36,062 nt of DNA from Candidatus Sulfotelmatobacter sp. (GCA_030040965.1 JASHOT010000385.1:1-36062), one strand, 5' to 3'; positions 1 to 8,573 are shown, counted from the first letter of the stretch. Numbers and translations: made by a program. The notes: generated from the sequence alone by a model not told the origin.

Positions 1-313
1 CCAGCCATTGACCGATCGCGCCGCCCATTGACAGTCCGCAGAAGGCGAACTGGCGAATTTTGAGGGCGTCAGCTAACGCCATAACATCCTGGCCCAATTG
101 TTCGATCGAATATTCTCCCGGGACAGCGTCGCTTGCGCCGTGACCGCGCGTGTCGTAGCGAAGCACCTGAAAATAAGGAAGCAGTTCCTGAACCTGCGGA
201 TCCCACATGGAGTGGTCTGTGCCGATCGAATGGGACAGAATCAGAACTGGGAGCCCGTCGTTTCCTTGGAGCCGATAAAAGTTGCGGATCTGGTTAGCGG
301 TGATGAATGGCAT
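1..313 (-). CDS. pcaD: 3-oxoadipate enol-lactonase, N-terminal part (cut by window edge)
   Basis: Reading leftward from the ATG at 313, the frame is open to the window edge and gives 104 residues. It begins MPFITANQIRNFYRL, contains LSHSIGTDHSMWDPQ and YDTRGHGASD, and ends with the nucleophile elbow GLSMGG near residues 94-99. These are the landmarks of alpha/beta-hydrolase 3-oxoadipate enol-lactonases, which hydrolyse 3-oxoadipate enol-lactone to 3-oxoadipate. The catalytic Asp and His lie beyond the edge. The start is 5 bases after the pcaB stop, so the two genes are almost certainly cotranscribed and probably coupled. Family membership is clear from motifs; the exact substrate is inferred from the pobA-pcaB context. 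Confidence 0.88.
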   Translation of the reverse strand, partial: MPFITANQIRNFYRLQGNDGLPVLILSHSIGTDHSMWDPQVQELLPYFQVLRYDTRGHGASDAVPGEYSIEQLGQDVMALADALKIRQFAFCGLSMGGAIGQWL

Positions 314-318
314 GGAGC

Positions 319-1692
319 TCAGTCTTTTTCCGGATGTTTGGAGTGAGTTTGTGACCCGGACGGTTGCGAAAGCCGTTGACGAAAAATCTCTGCCGATCCC
401 AGATAGCTTTCGGGGTGGTTAAGTTGCTCGAGAGCAGTCCGATCCAAATGCTTCGCTACGTCTGGCATTTCAGCGAGCACCTCCGCAAGGGGCCGCTTTT
501 GCTGGATCGCTTGCCGGGACGCCTGATCCAAAACTTTATGCGCCGCATCGCGGCCGACTTTTGCGCTCAGCAGCATTGCGGCTTTCTCGGCAAAAATCGT
601 GCCGTGCGTCGCGGCGATGTTCTGCGCCATGCGCCCCGAATCGATGGAGAGGCCCGCCGCAATTTCAGCAACGGAAGCAGCAGCCAGTCCGGTGGATTGC
701 ACGATGTCTGCAAGCGTAGACCACTCCGCCTGAATTCCTCCGACGGAACGTTGGTGTTCCTGAACCATGGAAGATAGATAAGATGCAACCAACCCAGGCA
801 CACGATAAGATGCGGCGATGGCAACAGCGCAACCAATCGGATTCCGCTTATGGGGCATGGTCGAAGAACCGCCACGACCGGGAGAATCATGCTCGGCCGC
901 TTCCGCGACTTCGCTCTGCATTAGCAAACTGACATCGCGCCCGATCTTGCCTAATGATCCGGTCACCATCCCACAGGCGCACGCGAACGCTGCCAGGCGA
1001 TCGCGATGCGTATGCCACGGCGCGTCGGGGCAGTTAAGTTTAAGTTCGCGTGCGAGTTGTTCGGCAACTTCGAGTCCGCGATTACCCAAAACCGAGAGCG
1101 TGCCCACGGCTCCTCCAAATTGCAGCAGCTTGGCATTTTGGAATTCTGCGGACAGGCGTTCGCGACCGCGCCGGATCGCTGCCAGCCAACCGGCAGCTTT
1201 CAGTCCTAACGTGATCGGAGGCGCTGCTTGCAGCAGCGTTCGGCCGAGCATCACGGTGTTTTTATGCTGCTCGGAAAATGCGCGCAGAGACTGTTCCGCT
1301 GACTTCAAGTCCGCTTCGATGAAGGCTTCCGCGCGCGTGAGAAGAAGAATCAGAGCTGTATCGGAAATGTCCTGGCTGGTTGCGCCGAAGTGAACGAATG
1401 CGGCAGCAGCAGCATCGCGCGCACGGACGAGTTCCGTCAGGCGCTTGACCAACGGAATGCCTGGAGTTCCGGCGCGCAGAGCGTCGTGCGATAAGGCAGG
1501 CAAATCGAACGCGGCAGGATCGGCAGCGGCCGCGATGCCATCAGCGGCTGCCTGGGGAATGATTCCAGCCCTTGCTTCGGCGCGCGCCAAAGCGATTTCG
1601 AAATCGAGCATGGCGCGCAGAATCGACGGGTCGGAAAACAACTCGGACAGCGCTTCCGTGCCCGCCAGACAGTCAATCAGAGGAACCGGCAT
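319..1692 (-). CDS. pcaB: 3-carboxy-cis,cis-muconate cycloisomerase
   Basis: This is a fumarase/argininosuccinate-lyase superfamily protein of 457 residues. The superfamily signature appears as GGSSTMPHKRNP in the middle third. The N-terminus LIDCLAGTEALSELFSD, followed by MLDFEIALARAEARAG, is typical of PcaB, which converts beta-carboxymuconate to gamma-carboxymuconolactone in the protocatechuate branch. I start it at the ATG at 1692 because GGGAG lies 8 bases upstream and the family start falls there. An in-frame ATG at 1734 would add 14 residues (MVVLDGHTSVAGAW) that do not look family-like. It lies between pobA, 132 bases upstream, and pcaD, 5 bases downstream. The adenylosuccinate lyase-like subfamily is the main alternative, but the operon argues for PcaB. 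Confidence 0.93.
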   Translation of the reverse strand: MPVPLIDCLAGTEALSELFSDPSILRAMLDFEIALARAEARAGIIPQAAADGIAAAADPAAFDLPALSHDALRAGTPGIPLVKRLTELVRARDAAAAAFVHFGATSQDISDTALILLLTRAEAFIEADLKSAEQSLRAFSEQHKNTVMLGRTLLQAAPPITLGLKAAGWLAAIRRGRERLSAEFQNAKLLQFGGAVGTLSVLGNRGLEVAEQLARELKLNCPDAPWHTHRDRLAAFACACGMVTGSLGKIGRDVSLLMQSEVAEAAEHDSPGRGGSSTMPHKRNPIGCAVAIAASYRVPGLVASYLSSMVQEHQRSVGGIQAEWSTLADIVQSTGLAAASVAEIAAGLSIDSGRMAQNIAATHGTIFAEKAAMLLSAKVGRDAAHKVLDQASRQAIQQKRPLAEVLAEMPDVAKHLDRTALEQLNHPESYLGSAEIFRQRLSQPSGSQTHSKHPEKD

Positions 1693-1824
1693 CCACGCTC
1701 CCGCCACGGATGTGTGGCCGTCCAGAACGACCACTCACATCGGGACGCACCTTTATACATCAACGGAGACGATCTCATCGGTTTGGGCGCTGCGGTAAGG
1801 CATTACATAACATGCGATTCGTTC

Positions 1825-3057
<1,233 letters not shown>

Positions 3058-3531
3058 TCAATGCTCGTTTGAGCTGCGGGCAGCCTTGCGCGAAGGCCTG
3101 CGGTCAGAAAATTTCGCCATCACTTCCGCTGGAATCGGCGTACTCTCAATCTTCTCGGAGTTTTTCAGGGATGCCCGCGCCCAGACGCGGGTCTCAAAAC
3201 ATTCGACCGCCAGGTTGTCTTGATTGAAGAGCTGATGCCGAACCAGAAAGCTGCTGCCCCGGAATTCGGTGATCTCGGAAACAACTTCAACTTCGTCCCC
3301 GAAGCGCGAAGGCGCGCGAAACGAAGCCCGCACGTCGACCATGGGGATGCCAATGATTCCGTATTTCTGGAGCATCTCGCGCTTAGCCAGACCGGCTTTC
3401 TTGAACAGCGCAGTCGTGCAGGCATCGAAGAAAGCGAAGTAGCGAGGGAAATGAACGATGCGTGCAGGATCGCAATCGCCCCATTCGATCACGATCGACT
3501 TACGGTTTGTCAGGCGCGGATTCTTGCTCAC
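3058..3531 (-). CDS. 4-hydroxybenzoyl-CoA thioesterase-like hotdog protein
   Basis: This is a 157-residue single hotdog-fold acyl-CoA thioesterase. The segment EWGDCDPARIVHFPRYF at residues 16-32 matches the active-site helix of Pseudomonas-type 4-hydroxybenzoyl-CoA thioesterase, with Asp21 in the position of the catalytic Asp. It is first in an operon with pobA, pcaB and pcaD, so it most likely releases 4-hydroxybenzoate from its CoA thioester and hands it to PobA. The start is a GTG at 3531 without a clear ribosome binding site. The C-terminal ~20 residues are basic and look disordered. YbgC-type thioesterases share the motif, so the substrate is inferred from context. Confidence 0.85.
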   Translation of the reverse strand: MSKNPRLTNRKSIVIEWGDCDPARIVHFPRYFAFFDACTTALFKKAGLAKREMLQKYGIIGIPMVDVRASFRAPSRFGDEVEVVSEITEFRGSSFLVRHQLFNQDNLAVECFETRVWARASLKNSEKIESTPIPAEVMAKFSDRRPSRKAARSSNEH

Positions 3532-3557
3532 TAAACAAACAGATTACCAGTTTCTGA

Positions 3558-3588
3558 ATTGTAGTGAATACGACACACGTCGTATTCA
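3558..3588 (-). promoter_or_regulatory. Palindromic operator with adjacent -10-like box, upstream of the pob/pca operon
   Basis: Positions 3565-3574 (TGAATACGAC) and 3579-3588 (GTCGTATTCA) form a perfect 10-bp inverted repeat around ACAC. On the minus strand it is followed directly by TACAAT (3563-3558), a 5/6 match to a -10 box, but there is no TTGACA-like -35 box at 17 bases. A palindrome in place of a -35 element suggests a site for a dimeric activator or repressor of the aromatic operon starting at 3531. It could also fold as an RNA hairpin. No regulator gene is adjacent except, possibly, one outside the window. Confidence 0.55.
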
Positions 3589-3699
3589 GAGTCCCCAATC
3601 ATAATTTCAAGCTCAATGCCGGCAACGTTCACAGTTGACGTGGCGAGGTCATTTCGTAATTGCACAAACTGAAATTCGCGCTTACCTGCGGGCATTGAG

Positions 3700-4452
3700 A
3701 TGTTAGATTTTTCTCGAGATCGGATCATGGGCGAAATCCTATACCGGACGGAGGAAACGCGAGCGATCGAGCAGCGCCTTGTGAAGAAGAAGTCTTTCTT
3801 GCTGCATGGGCCAACTGGAGTGGGCAAGACGCTCGTTCTTGGTTGCGTGGTGGCGAAAATTCCGGCCCTGCTCTATTGCCAGAATTCAGCAAGCAGCCAA
3901 GAGATGTTTCGCGGCATTGCGCAGGGCTTGTTGCACGGCGGTGCTTCACGAATTCGTCAGGCTTGCCGAAATGACGAGGGAATTCGGTCGAAGTCCGCCG
4001 TCGCGCTGAAGGGCATCGTGATGGATGCTCTGCGCGAGGGGAGCTTTTCGATTGTGCTGGATCACGTCAGCCAGCCTTCGCAAAGCTTTGCTACCGCTGT
4101 CCGCGAGATCATGGGGTGGTGCTCCACACCCGTGATTGCCGTCGCGCGCTCGATCCACATGGAAGACGCCGGGTTTCTCCAGCCGCTCTATTCCGACCGG
4201 CATGACAGGTACGAATTGAAAAACTTCGACGCCGCAACTGCGGGCCGGTTCATTCATGAAATGGCGGAACGCCAGAAGTTGTCGGCGTCCAACATGTCCG
4301 AATTCCTGAGCAAAGTGCTGGACTTTAGTGAAGGGAATCCGGCGGCGATTCTTTCCATGCTCCGCATGTCGACGTTGGCCAAGTACCGCTCCCAGGAGCA
4401 CATCAAGATCTCGCCGCTGTACATCGATTTCCGTATGAACCGGTCCCATTGA
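3700..4452 (+). CDS. AAA-type P-loop ATPase of unknown role
   Basis: This 250-residue protein has Walker A GPTGVGKT near residues 37-44. A Walker B-like strand (FSIVLDHV) lies near residue 115, with His after the Asp in place of the usual Glu. A sensor-1-like segment VIAVARS and a sensor-2-like EGNPAAILSML lie near the C-terminus. The layout resembles ORC/Cdc6- or TniB-like AAA ATPases without a DNA-binding tail. It may start at the ATG at 3700 or at 3727 (MGEILYRTEET); neither has a strong ribosome binding site. No partner gene is adjacent. It is divergent from the pob/pca operon, and its stop codon overlaps the -35 box of the fluoride operon promoter. The substrate and role cannot be told from the sequence. 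Confidence 0.8.
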   Translation: MLDFSRDRIMGEILYRTEETRAIEQRLVKKKSFLLHGPTGVGKTLVLGCVVAKIPALLYCQNSASSQEMFRGIAQGLLHGGASRIRQACRNDEGIRSKSAVALKGIVMDALREGSFSIVLDHVSQPSQSFATAVREIMGWCSTPVIAVARSIHMEDAGFLQPLYSDRHDRYELKNFDAATAGRFIHEMAERQKLSASNMSEFLSKVLDFSEGNPAAILSMLRMSTLAKYRSQEHIKISPLYIDFRMNRSH

Positions 4453-4477
4453 CTTCAAAATGCAGCATTGTCATAAT
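4449..4477 (+). promoter_or_regulatory. Sigma70-like promoter of the fluoride operon
   Basis: TTGACT at 4449-4454 and CATAAT at 4472-4477 are spaced by exactly 17 bases, and each matches 5 of 6 consensus positions. The predicted transcription start, near 4484, falls on the first base of the riboswitch aptamer. The -35 box includes the TGA stop codon of the ATPase gene (4450-4452), so the fluoride unit has its own promoter overlapping the end of the upstream gene. Confidence 0.75.
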
Positions 4478-4483
4478 CTTCCT

Positions 4484-4533
4484 GGGTGTTGGAGTTCACC
4501 TTTAATCGCCCGCCATGGGCAGATGACTCCTAC
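4484..4533 (+). promoter_or_regulatory. Fluoride riboswitch (crcB motif) aptamer
   Basis: The core fits the crcB-motif fold. GGTG (4485-4488) pairs with CACC (4497-4500), enclosing TTGGAGTT. GCCC (4508-4511) pairs with GGGC (4517-4520). GGAG (4491-4494) can form the pseudoknot with CTCC (4527-4530), which lies in the typical GATGACTCCTAC 3' end. The linker TTTAAT after CACC also fits. The aptamer sits 5' of a helical protein gene and crcB, the classic target. The class is established knowledge; the match was made by eye and is strong. Confidence 0.92.
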
Positions 4534-4561
4534 GAAGAAGAAGGAATTCTCTTGGTAGGAG
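4527..4561 (+). promoter_or_regulatory. Riboswitch expression-platform hairpin
   Basis: CTCCTAC (4527-4533), the 3' side of the aptamer pseudoknot, is perfectly complementary to GTAGGAG (4555-4561). AAGA and TCTT just inside can extend the stem past a G-G mismatch. This hairpin and the fluoride-bound pseudoknot exclude each other, so it is the likely switch. The downstream bases CTTACTTTC are only weakly U-rich. It may therefore be an imperfect intrinsic terminator, or may act through another fold. The first start codon is almost 100 bases further on, so it does not directly hide that ribosome binding site. Confidence 0.7.
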
Positions 4562-4655
4562 CTTACTTTCACACTCCTTCCGTCTTTTGATCCAAGAGAT
4601 TCCGCAGTAGTCTGAGCACAAGAGAAACAGGAATTGTGCCTCGGCGGGAGCTTTT

Positions 4656-5126
4656 ATGTCGGAGGAGTCTCTCAATCCGAATCATGCGCGACGGTTGGCG
4701 GTGACGTGTCGGCATATCGATAAACTTCTCGCCGATATGGAGAACGCTCTCAGCGTCCGCGACTCGAAGCAGGCATTTCCTGAATATTCTCCTGACGTCG
4801 AGCCCGCGCAACGGCGAATCATTGAAGACTACATCGCTCGCATTCGAGCTCAGTTGATTCGCACGCTCGACCGCCAGGGGATTGAGCGTCCTGCACCGTC
4901 GATTCCGGTCAGCCGCATGCTTCATACACTCCTGACCTTTATTACAATCGCCGCCGAAGAGTTGCGCCCGAGATACATGCGTGGCTATGGAGAAATCCTG
5001 CCTGCGGCGGGCGTGGAATTGAATGAGATTGCCGATGAACTGCTGGCGTTAAGCAATCAACTGGATCGCTCGATCGTTCAATGGGAACGAGAGAATCTGC
5101 CGGAACGTCCGCTTCGGTTGGGATAG
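4656..5126 (+). CDS. Helical protein of unknown function, first gene of the fluoride operon
   Basis: This 156-residue protein has no signal peptide, no long membrane segment and no motif I recognise. It is rich in Leu, Arg and Glu and reads as a chain of amphipathic helices, for example RHIDKLLADMENAL, RRIIEDYIARIRAQLIRTL and ELNEIADELLALSNQLDRSI. A good ribosome binding site (GGGAG, 6 bases) precedes the ATG at 4656. Its 5' leader carries the fluoride riboswitch and a small GCACAA/TTGTGC hairpin, and crcB follows after 70 bases. It is thus the first gene controlled by the riboswitch. A role in fluoride resistance is inferred from position only. Confidence 0.8.
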   Translation: MSEESLNPNHARRLAVTCRHIDKLLADMENALSVRDSKQAFPEYSPDVEPAQRRIIEDYIARIRAQLIRTLDRQGIERPAPSIPVSRMLHTLLTFITIAAEELRPRYMRGYGEILPAAGVELNEIADELLALSNQLDRSIVQWERENLPERPLRLG

Positions 5127-5196
5127 TCGGCAGACGAGTTGGAAGCATCATCGCGAGCCGGAAAACGGTCTGTGATGGGGAAAGGAACAGAACGAC

Positions 5197-5574
5197 TTGC
5201 TTAAGTACGGGATGGTTGGCATTGGAGGAGCTTTAGGCTCTATTCTGCGATTCTGGCTGGGAAGCTACGTCGGTGGCCGGTTCGGAAGCCGGTTTCCTTA
5301 TGGCACGTTTGTCATCAACGTCACCGGCTCGTTCCTGATCGGTGTGATTCTTACGATCCTGGCCGAAAAATCCAACTTGAGCCCGAACTGGCGCTATCTG
5401 ATTCCCATCGGGTTCATCGGAGGGTACACAACCTTCTCGACATTCGAATATGAGACCCTTCGGCTTTTTCAGGATGGTCAGGTCTTGAGTGCCGTGCTCA
5501 ACGTAGCACTGAGCGTGATCGTCGGTTTTGTCGGGGTTTGGATCGGGGCAGTCGCGGGGCGGGCAATCCCGTGA
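5197..5574 (+). CDS. crcB: Fluoride ion exporter CrcB/Fluc
   Basis: This 125-residue membrane protein has four predicted transmembrane helices, the usual size for a Fluc/CrcB subunit that works as an antiparallel dimer exporting fluoride. Hallmarks are GGALGSILRFWLG at the N-terminus, GTFVINVTGSFLIG with the conserved pore Asn, and GFIGGYTTFSTFEYET with the Thr-Thr-Phe-Ser segment that lines the ion path. The start is a TTG at 5197 with AGGA about 10 bases upstream. The in-frame ATG of GMVG lies inside the first helix and would truncate it. The gene lies in the operon led by the fluoride riboswitch and is followed by DUF190 genes, a common pairing. Confidence 0.96.
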   Translation: MLKYGMVGIGGALGSILRFWLGSYVGGRFGSRFPYGTFVINVTGSFLIGVILTILAEKSNLSPNWRYLIPIGFIGGYTTFSTFEYETLRLFQDGQVLSAVLNVALSVIVGFVGVWIGAVAGRAIP

Positions 5575-5695
5575 ATCGGTATGTCCTCACGTCAGGTGTG
5601 GGCGAACCGGCAATCGCAGGAGGAAGCGGGGATCTTCGCAGCGGTGGGATACTGGGCAGTACAGCCGAGTTTTGGTTTAAACAGGAGAAGAGAAA

Positions 5696-6430
5696 GTGCT
5701 CACTTCAGGGCCTGCAAAGAAAGTCGCCATCTATGTGGCGGAAGACCAGCAGTATCACGGCAGCGCCGCTTATGCCGCCGTTCTGGATTTCCTGTTCTTC
5801 CGCGGCGTTTCGGGCGCAACGGTAACGCGCGGGATTGCGGGATTTGGCGCCGACCATCACATGCATACGACTCGTCTGGTCGATGTCGCCACTCGGTTGC
5901 CGGTGAAGATCGAGTTTATTGAATCTCCCGAGAAGGTGCAGGAACTGCTGCCGAAACTTCAATCCATGGTGGGCAGCGGCCTGATCGAGATGCACGATAC
6001 GACGATCGTGAAGCCGGCGGAAAACAAGAAAGAGCAAGCAGCCATGATCGGCAAGCCTGCGCTCAAGCGGGAAGGCAAGGCGAAGTTGATGCGCATCTAC
6101 GTAGGAGAAAACGACAAGTGGAATGGCAAACCGCTGTACGAAGCGATCGTTGGTGGCTTGCGAGCCCATGACATTGCCGGCGTCACGGTATATCGCGGCA
6201 TCCTCGGATATGGCGCCAATCGAAGGATTCACAAGGATGCGGCTCTGAGCCTTTCGCATGACCGTCCCATCCTGCTCTCCATCGTCGACACGGAAGAAAA
6301 ACTTCGCGGCTTCATGCCTATTCTCGACGAAATGGTGCAGCAGGGACTGGTGGTGCTCTCCGACGTCGACGTCATCAAGTATTCCCACAACTACGAAGCC
6401 AAAGAACGCCGTCAGGAGACACGGGCATGA
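5696..6430 (+). CDS. Tandem DUF190 protein (two fused domains)
   Basis: This 244-residue protein consists of two DUF190 domains, at about residues 7-105 and 127-235, joined by a charged linker. Both repeat the family pattern: KVAIYVAEDQQYHGSAAYAAV then GATVTRGIAGFGADHHMHT in the first, and LMRIYVGENDKWNGKPLYEAI then GVTVYRGILGYGANRRIH in the second. The fold is PII/ferredoxin-like; the function is unknown, though the family is often found beside crcB. It starts at a GTG with AGGAGAAGAG upstream. It overlaps the next DUF190 gene by ATGA. The first domain has diverged from the usual DKWxGKPLY segment (DQQYHGSAAY), so the two halves may bind different ligands. Confidence 0.9.
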   Translation: MLTSGPAKKVAIYVAEDQQYHGSAAYAAVLDFLFFRGVSGATVTRGIAGFGADHHMHTTRLVDVATRLPVKIEFIESPEKVQELLPKLQSMVGSGLIEMHDTTIVKPAENKKEQAAMIGKPALKREGKAKLMRIYVGENDKWNGKPLYEAIVGGLRAHDIAGVTVYRGILGYGANRRIHKDAALSLSHDRPILLSIVDTEEKLRGFMPILDEMVQQGLVVLSDVDVIKYSHNYEAKERRQETRA

Positions 6431-6777
6431 AACTCGAAGGCAAAGCCAAGATGCTGCGGATTCATTTCGGAGAAGATGACAAGTGGCGCGGCAAGCCACT
6501 CTACGAGGCCATCGTTGAGAAATGCCGCGAACTCGATCTGGCGGGAGCGACGGTCTACCGCGGAATTGAAGGTTACGGCGCCAGCACGCTGATCCACAAA
6601 GCACATTTTCTGCGATCCTCGGACCGGCCGATCATGGTTTCGGTTGTGGATACTCAGGAAAATATCAACAAGCTTTTGCCCGTCCTTGACCAGATGGTCG
6701 ACGAGGGCCTGATCGCCGTCTCAGACGTGGAAGTGATCAAGTACGTCCATCAGGATGGAGTCCGGTCGCAGGCTTAA
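6427..6777 (+). CDS. Single-domain DUF190 protein
   Basis: This 116-residue stand-alone DUF190 protein has the family landmarks KMLRIHFGEDDKWRGKPLYEA, GATVYRGIEGYGASTLIH and VDTQENINKLLPVLDQMV. It resembles the second domain of the preceding tandem protein most closely, so the three copies probably arose by local duplication. Its ATG overlaps the preceding stop as ATGA, which implies translational coupling and a fixed ratio of the two proteins. A small regulatory or ligand-binding role linked to fluoride export is inferred from the neighbourhood. Confidence 0.9.
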   Translation: MKLEGKAKMLRIHFGEDDKWRGKPLYEAIVEKCRELDLAGATVYRGIEGYGASTLIHKAHFLRSSDRPIMVSVVDTQENINKLLPVLDQMVDEGLIAVSDVEVIKYVHQDGVRSQA

Positions 6778-6790
6778 CACCAGGCTTAAC
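6769..6790 (+). repeat. 10-base direct repeat spanning the DUF190 stop
   Basis: CAGGCTTAAC occurs at 6769-6778 and again at 6781-6790 with period 12. The first copy holds the TAA stop of the DUF190 gene. The second lies just before the ATG at 6795 and leaves no clear ribosome binding site there. It looks like a short slippage duplication. Confidence 0.7.
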
Positions 6791-6794
6791 TGAA

Positions 6795-8573
6795 ATGGCG
6801 GAGGATCGCGGCAATCCGAGCACTGCACCGCTGGGGTCGGTTGGAGTCAAGTCACCGGCAGCGACCGATGACGATCCAAACGATGGTGCGGGCCGGTTGC
6901 TCCGGCGGGCTTCGTTGGCGGAGAATCTCGGATCGCTCCGCCTTCAAGATGAGGCAAGGGAGCTCGCGGATCGAATCGCGGAAGGCCGCTTCTACGTAGC
7001 CTGCGTTGGCCAATTTAAACGCGGCAAATCCACTCTCATCAATGCCCTGATCGGCGAGTCTATCCTTCCGGTTGGTTTCACTCCGGTGACGGCAGTGCCG
7101 ACTGTGGTGAGATATGGAAGACGGGCGGCTCGGGTCCAGACACACGACGGCTCGTGGCAGGAAGTCGGCATATCCGCACTGGAGCCGTACGTCTCTGAGG
7201 AGTGCAATCCCGAAAACACGAAACGAATTCGTGGAGTCGAAGTTTTTGTGCCGAGTCCTCTGCTGTCGGCCGGGATGTGTTTCGTCGATACTCCAGGACT
7301 GGGTTCCGTGTTTACCGGCAATACCGCGGCAACTCAGGCTTTCATACCCCACATCGATGCAGCTTTGGTCGTCGTCGGCGCTGACCCGCCACTGGCCGGC
7401 GAGGAATTGGCGCTCGTCGAGGCGATCGGGAGGCTGGTGCACAACGTTGTCGTCGTGCTTAATAAGGCAGATCGGACTACTGCGGAGGAGAAAGCGGCCG
7501 CGATTGCTTTCGCCCAGAGGCAGCTTCGCGCGCGCCTTGGACGAGATCCGGGGCCGATTTTCGAGATCAGCGCCGCGGAGCGCCTTAACCAGGAGGAAAC
7601 GGAGCGCGATTGGCCAAAGCTGATCGGCGCGCTTCACAACTTAGTCGACAGCTCGGGGCGCGAGCTGGTTCACTCAGCCTGCGAACGCGGCATCAGCCGG
7701 CTGAGCGAACAGTTGTTGGCCATCATTGCCGAGGAGCGGCAGGCGTTGCAGCGCCCGCTGGAGGAATCTGAGCAGCGCATTGCCGCGATGAAGGCCACAA
7801 TTGTTGCGGCGGAACGCTCGATGCGAGAACTCGGATATTTGTTCATGGCTGAACAGCGCAGCATTTCGGACTTGTTCGTGGATCGCCATAAGGCGTTCAT
7901 TGCTATCGTTCTGCCCCGCGCGAATCAAGAATTCGATCGTGCCATTATTTCGCTGCAGCATGGATCTGGCCCAGCTTACCGCCGGCGCGTCATGAAAGAG
8001 GCGCAGCAGATCGCAAGAGCACACGTGCTTCCGTGGTTGAGGCCCGAGCAAAAAGAGGCGGAACGCCAATATCGCAGGCTATCTCATCGCTTTGTCGAGA
8101 TGGCCAACAGTTTTCTTCGGCAATGGGCGGACGCGGGTATGCCGGAGTTGACGCGAATGCCGCGTGCCCTCGACCCGGAGATCGGATTTCGGGTCCGATC
8201 GAGATTCACCTTCCGGGATTTCATTGAAGTCGCGCAACCTGCGTCTCCTTTGCGATGGCTCGCCGATCTCATCCTCCCGCTGGTGGGCGCGCGCAACCGG
8301 ATCGCCCGGCAGGCCCGCTCGTTTCTCGAAAATCTGCTGGAAGTGAACAGCACCAGAGTGCAAAGCGACATCCTCGAGAGAGTTCAGGAAAGTCGCAGCT
8401 GCCTTGAAACAGAAATCCGCAAACTGCTCCACGAAGTGAGCCGCGTCGCGCAACAAGCGCTCGACCACGCCAAGAGCGCTCGGGAAAAAGGCGCGCCCGC
8501 CGTAGAATCGGCCCTCGGACGCCTATCCACTCTGGAATGCAAAATTGTAAGCCTCAGTTCTTTTGTTGCCTGA
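6795..8573 (+). CDS. Dynamin-family GTPase
   Basis: This 592-residue protein has a dynamin-like GTPase domain. G1 is GQFKRGKST (residues 72-80), followed by LINALIGESILPVG. A switch Thr lies in TPVTAVPT, G3 is DTPG (165-168) and G4 is NKAD (223-226). The rest is long helical stalk with charged repeats, and a hydrophobic stretch (PLRWLADLILPLVGAR, about residue 490) could be a membrane paddle. Bacterial dynamin-like proteins remodel or protect membranes. The gene begins 17 bases after the DUF190 stop and no terminator is visible between them, so it is probably in the fluoride operon. Whether fluoride controls it is an inference. The residues before ~35 look disordered. Confidence 0.9.
   Translation: MAEDRGNPSTAPLGSVGVKSPAATDDDPNDGAGRLLRRASLAENLGSLRLQDEARELADRIAEGRFYVACVGQFKRGKSTLINALIGESILPVGFTPVTAVPTVVRYGRRAARVQTHDGSWQEVGISALEPYVSEECNPENTKRIRGVEVFVPSPLLSAGMCFVDTPGLGSVFTGNTAATQAFIPHIDAALVVVGADPPLAGEELALVEAIGRLVHNVVVVLNKADRTTAEEKAAAIAFAQRQLRARLGRDPGPIFEISAAERLNQEETERDWPKLIGALHNLVDSSGRELVHSACERGISRLSEQLLAIIAEERQALQRPLEESEQRIAAMKATIVAAERSMRELGYLFMAEQRSISDLFVDRHKAFIAIVLPRANQEFDRAIISLQHGSGPAYRRRVMKEAQQIARAHVLPWLRPEQKEAERQYRRLSHRFVEMANSFLRQWADAGMPELTRMPRALDPEIGFRVRSRFTFRDFIEVAQPASPLRWLADLILPLVGARNRIARQARSFLENLLEVNSTRVQSDILERVQESRSCLETEIRKLLHEVSRVAQQALDHAKSAREKGAPAVESALGRLSTLECKIVSLSSFVA

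Noticed and set aside
3531-3695. A 54-residue minus-strand frame (MPAGKREFQFVQLRND...) whose TAG overlaps the thioesterase GTG start.
   Set aside because: It reads somewhat like protein and would be coupled to the thioesterase gene, but it has no ribosome binding site, a low GC share at third positions compared with neighbours, and it contains the palindrome and the -10-like box. I treat it as the promoter region.
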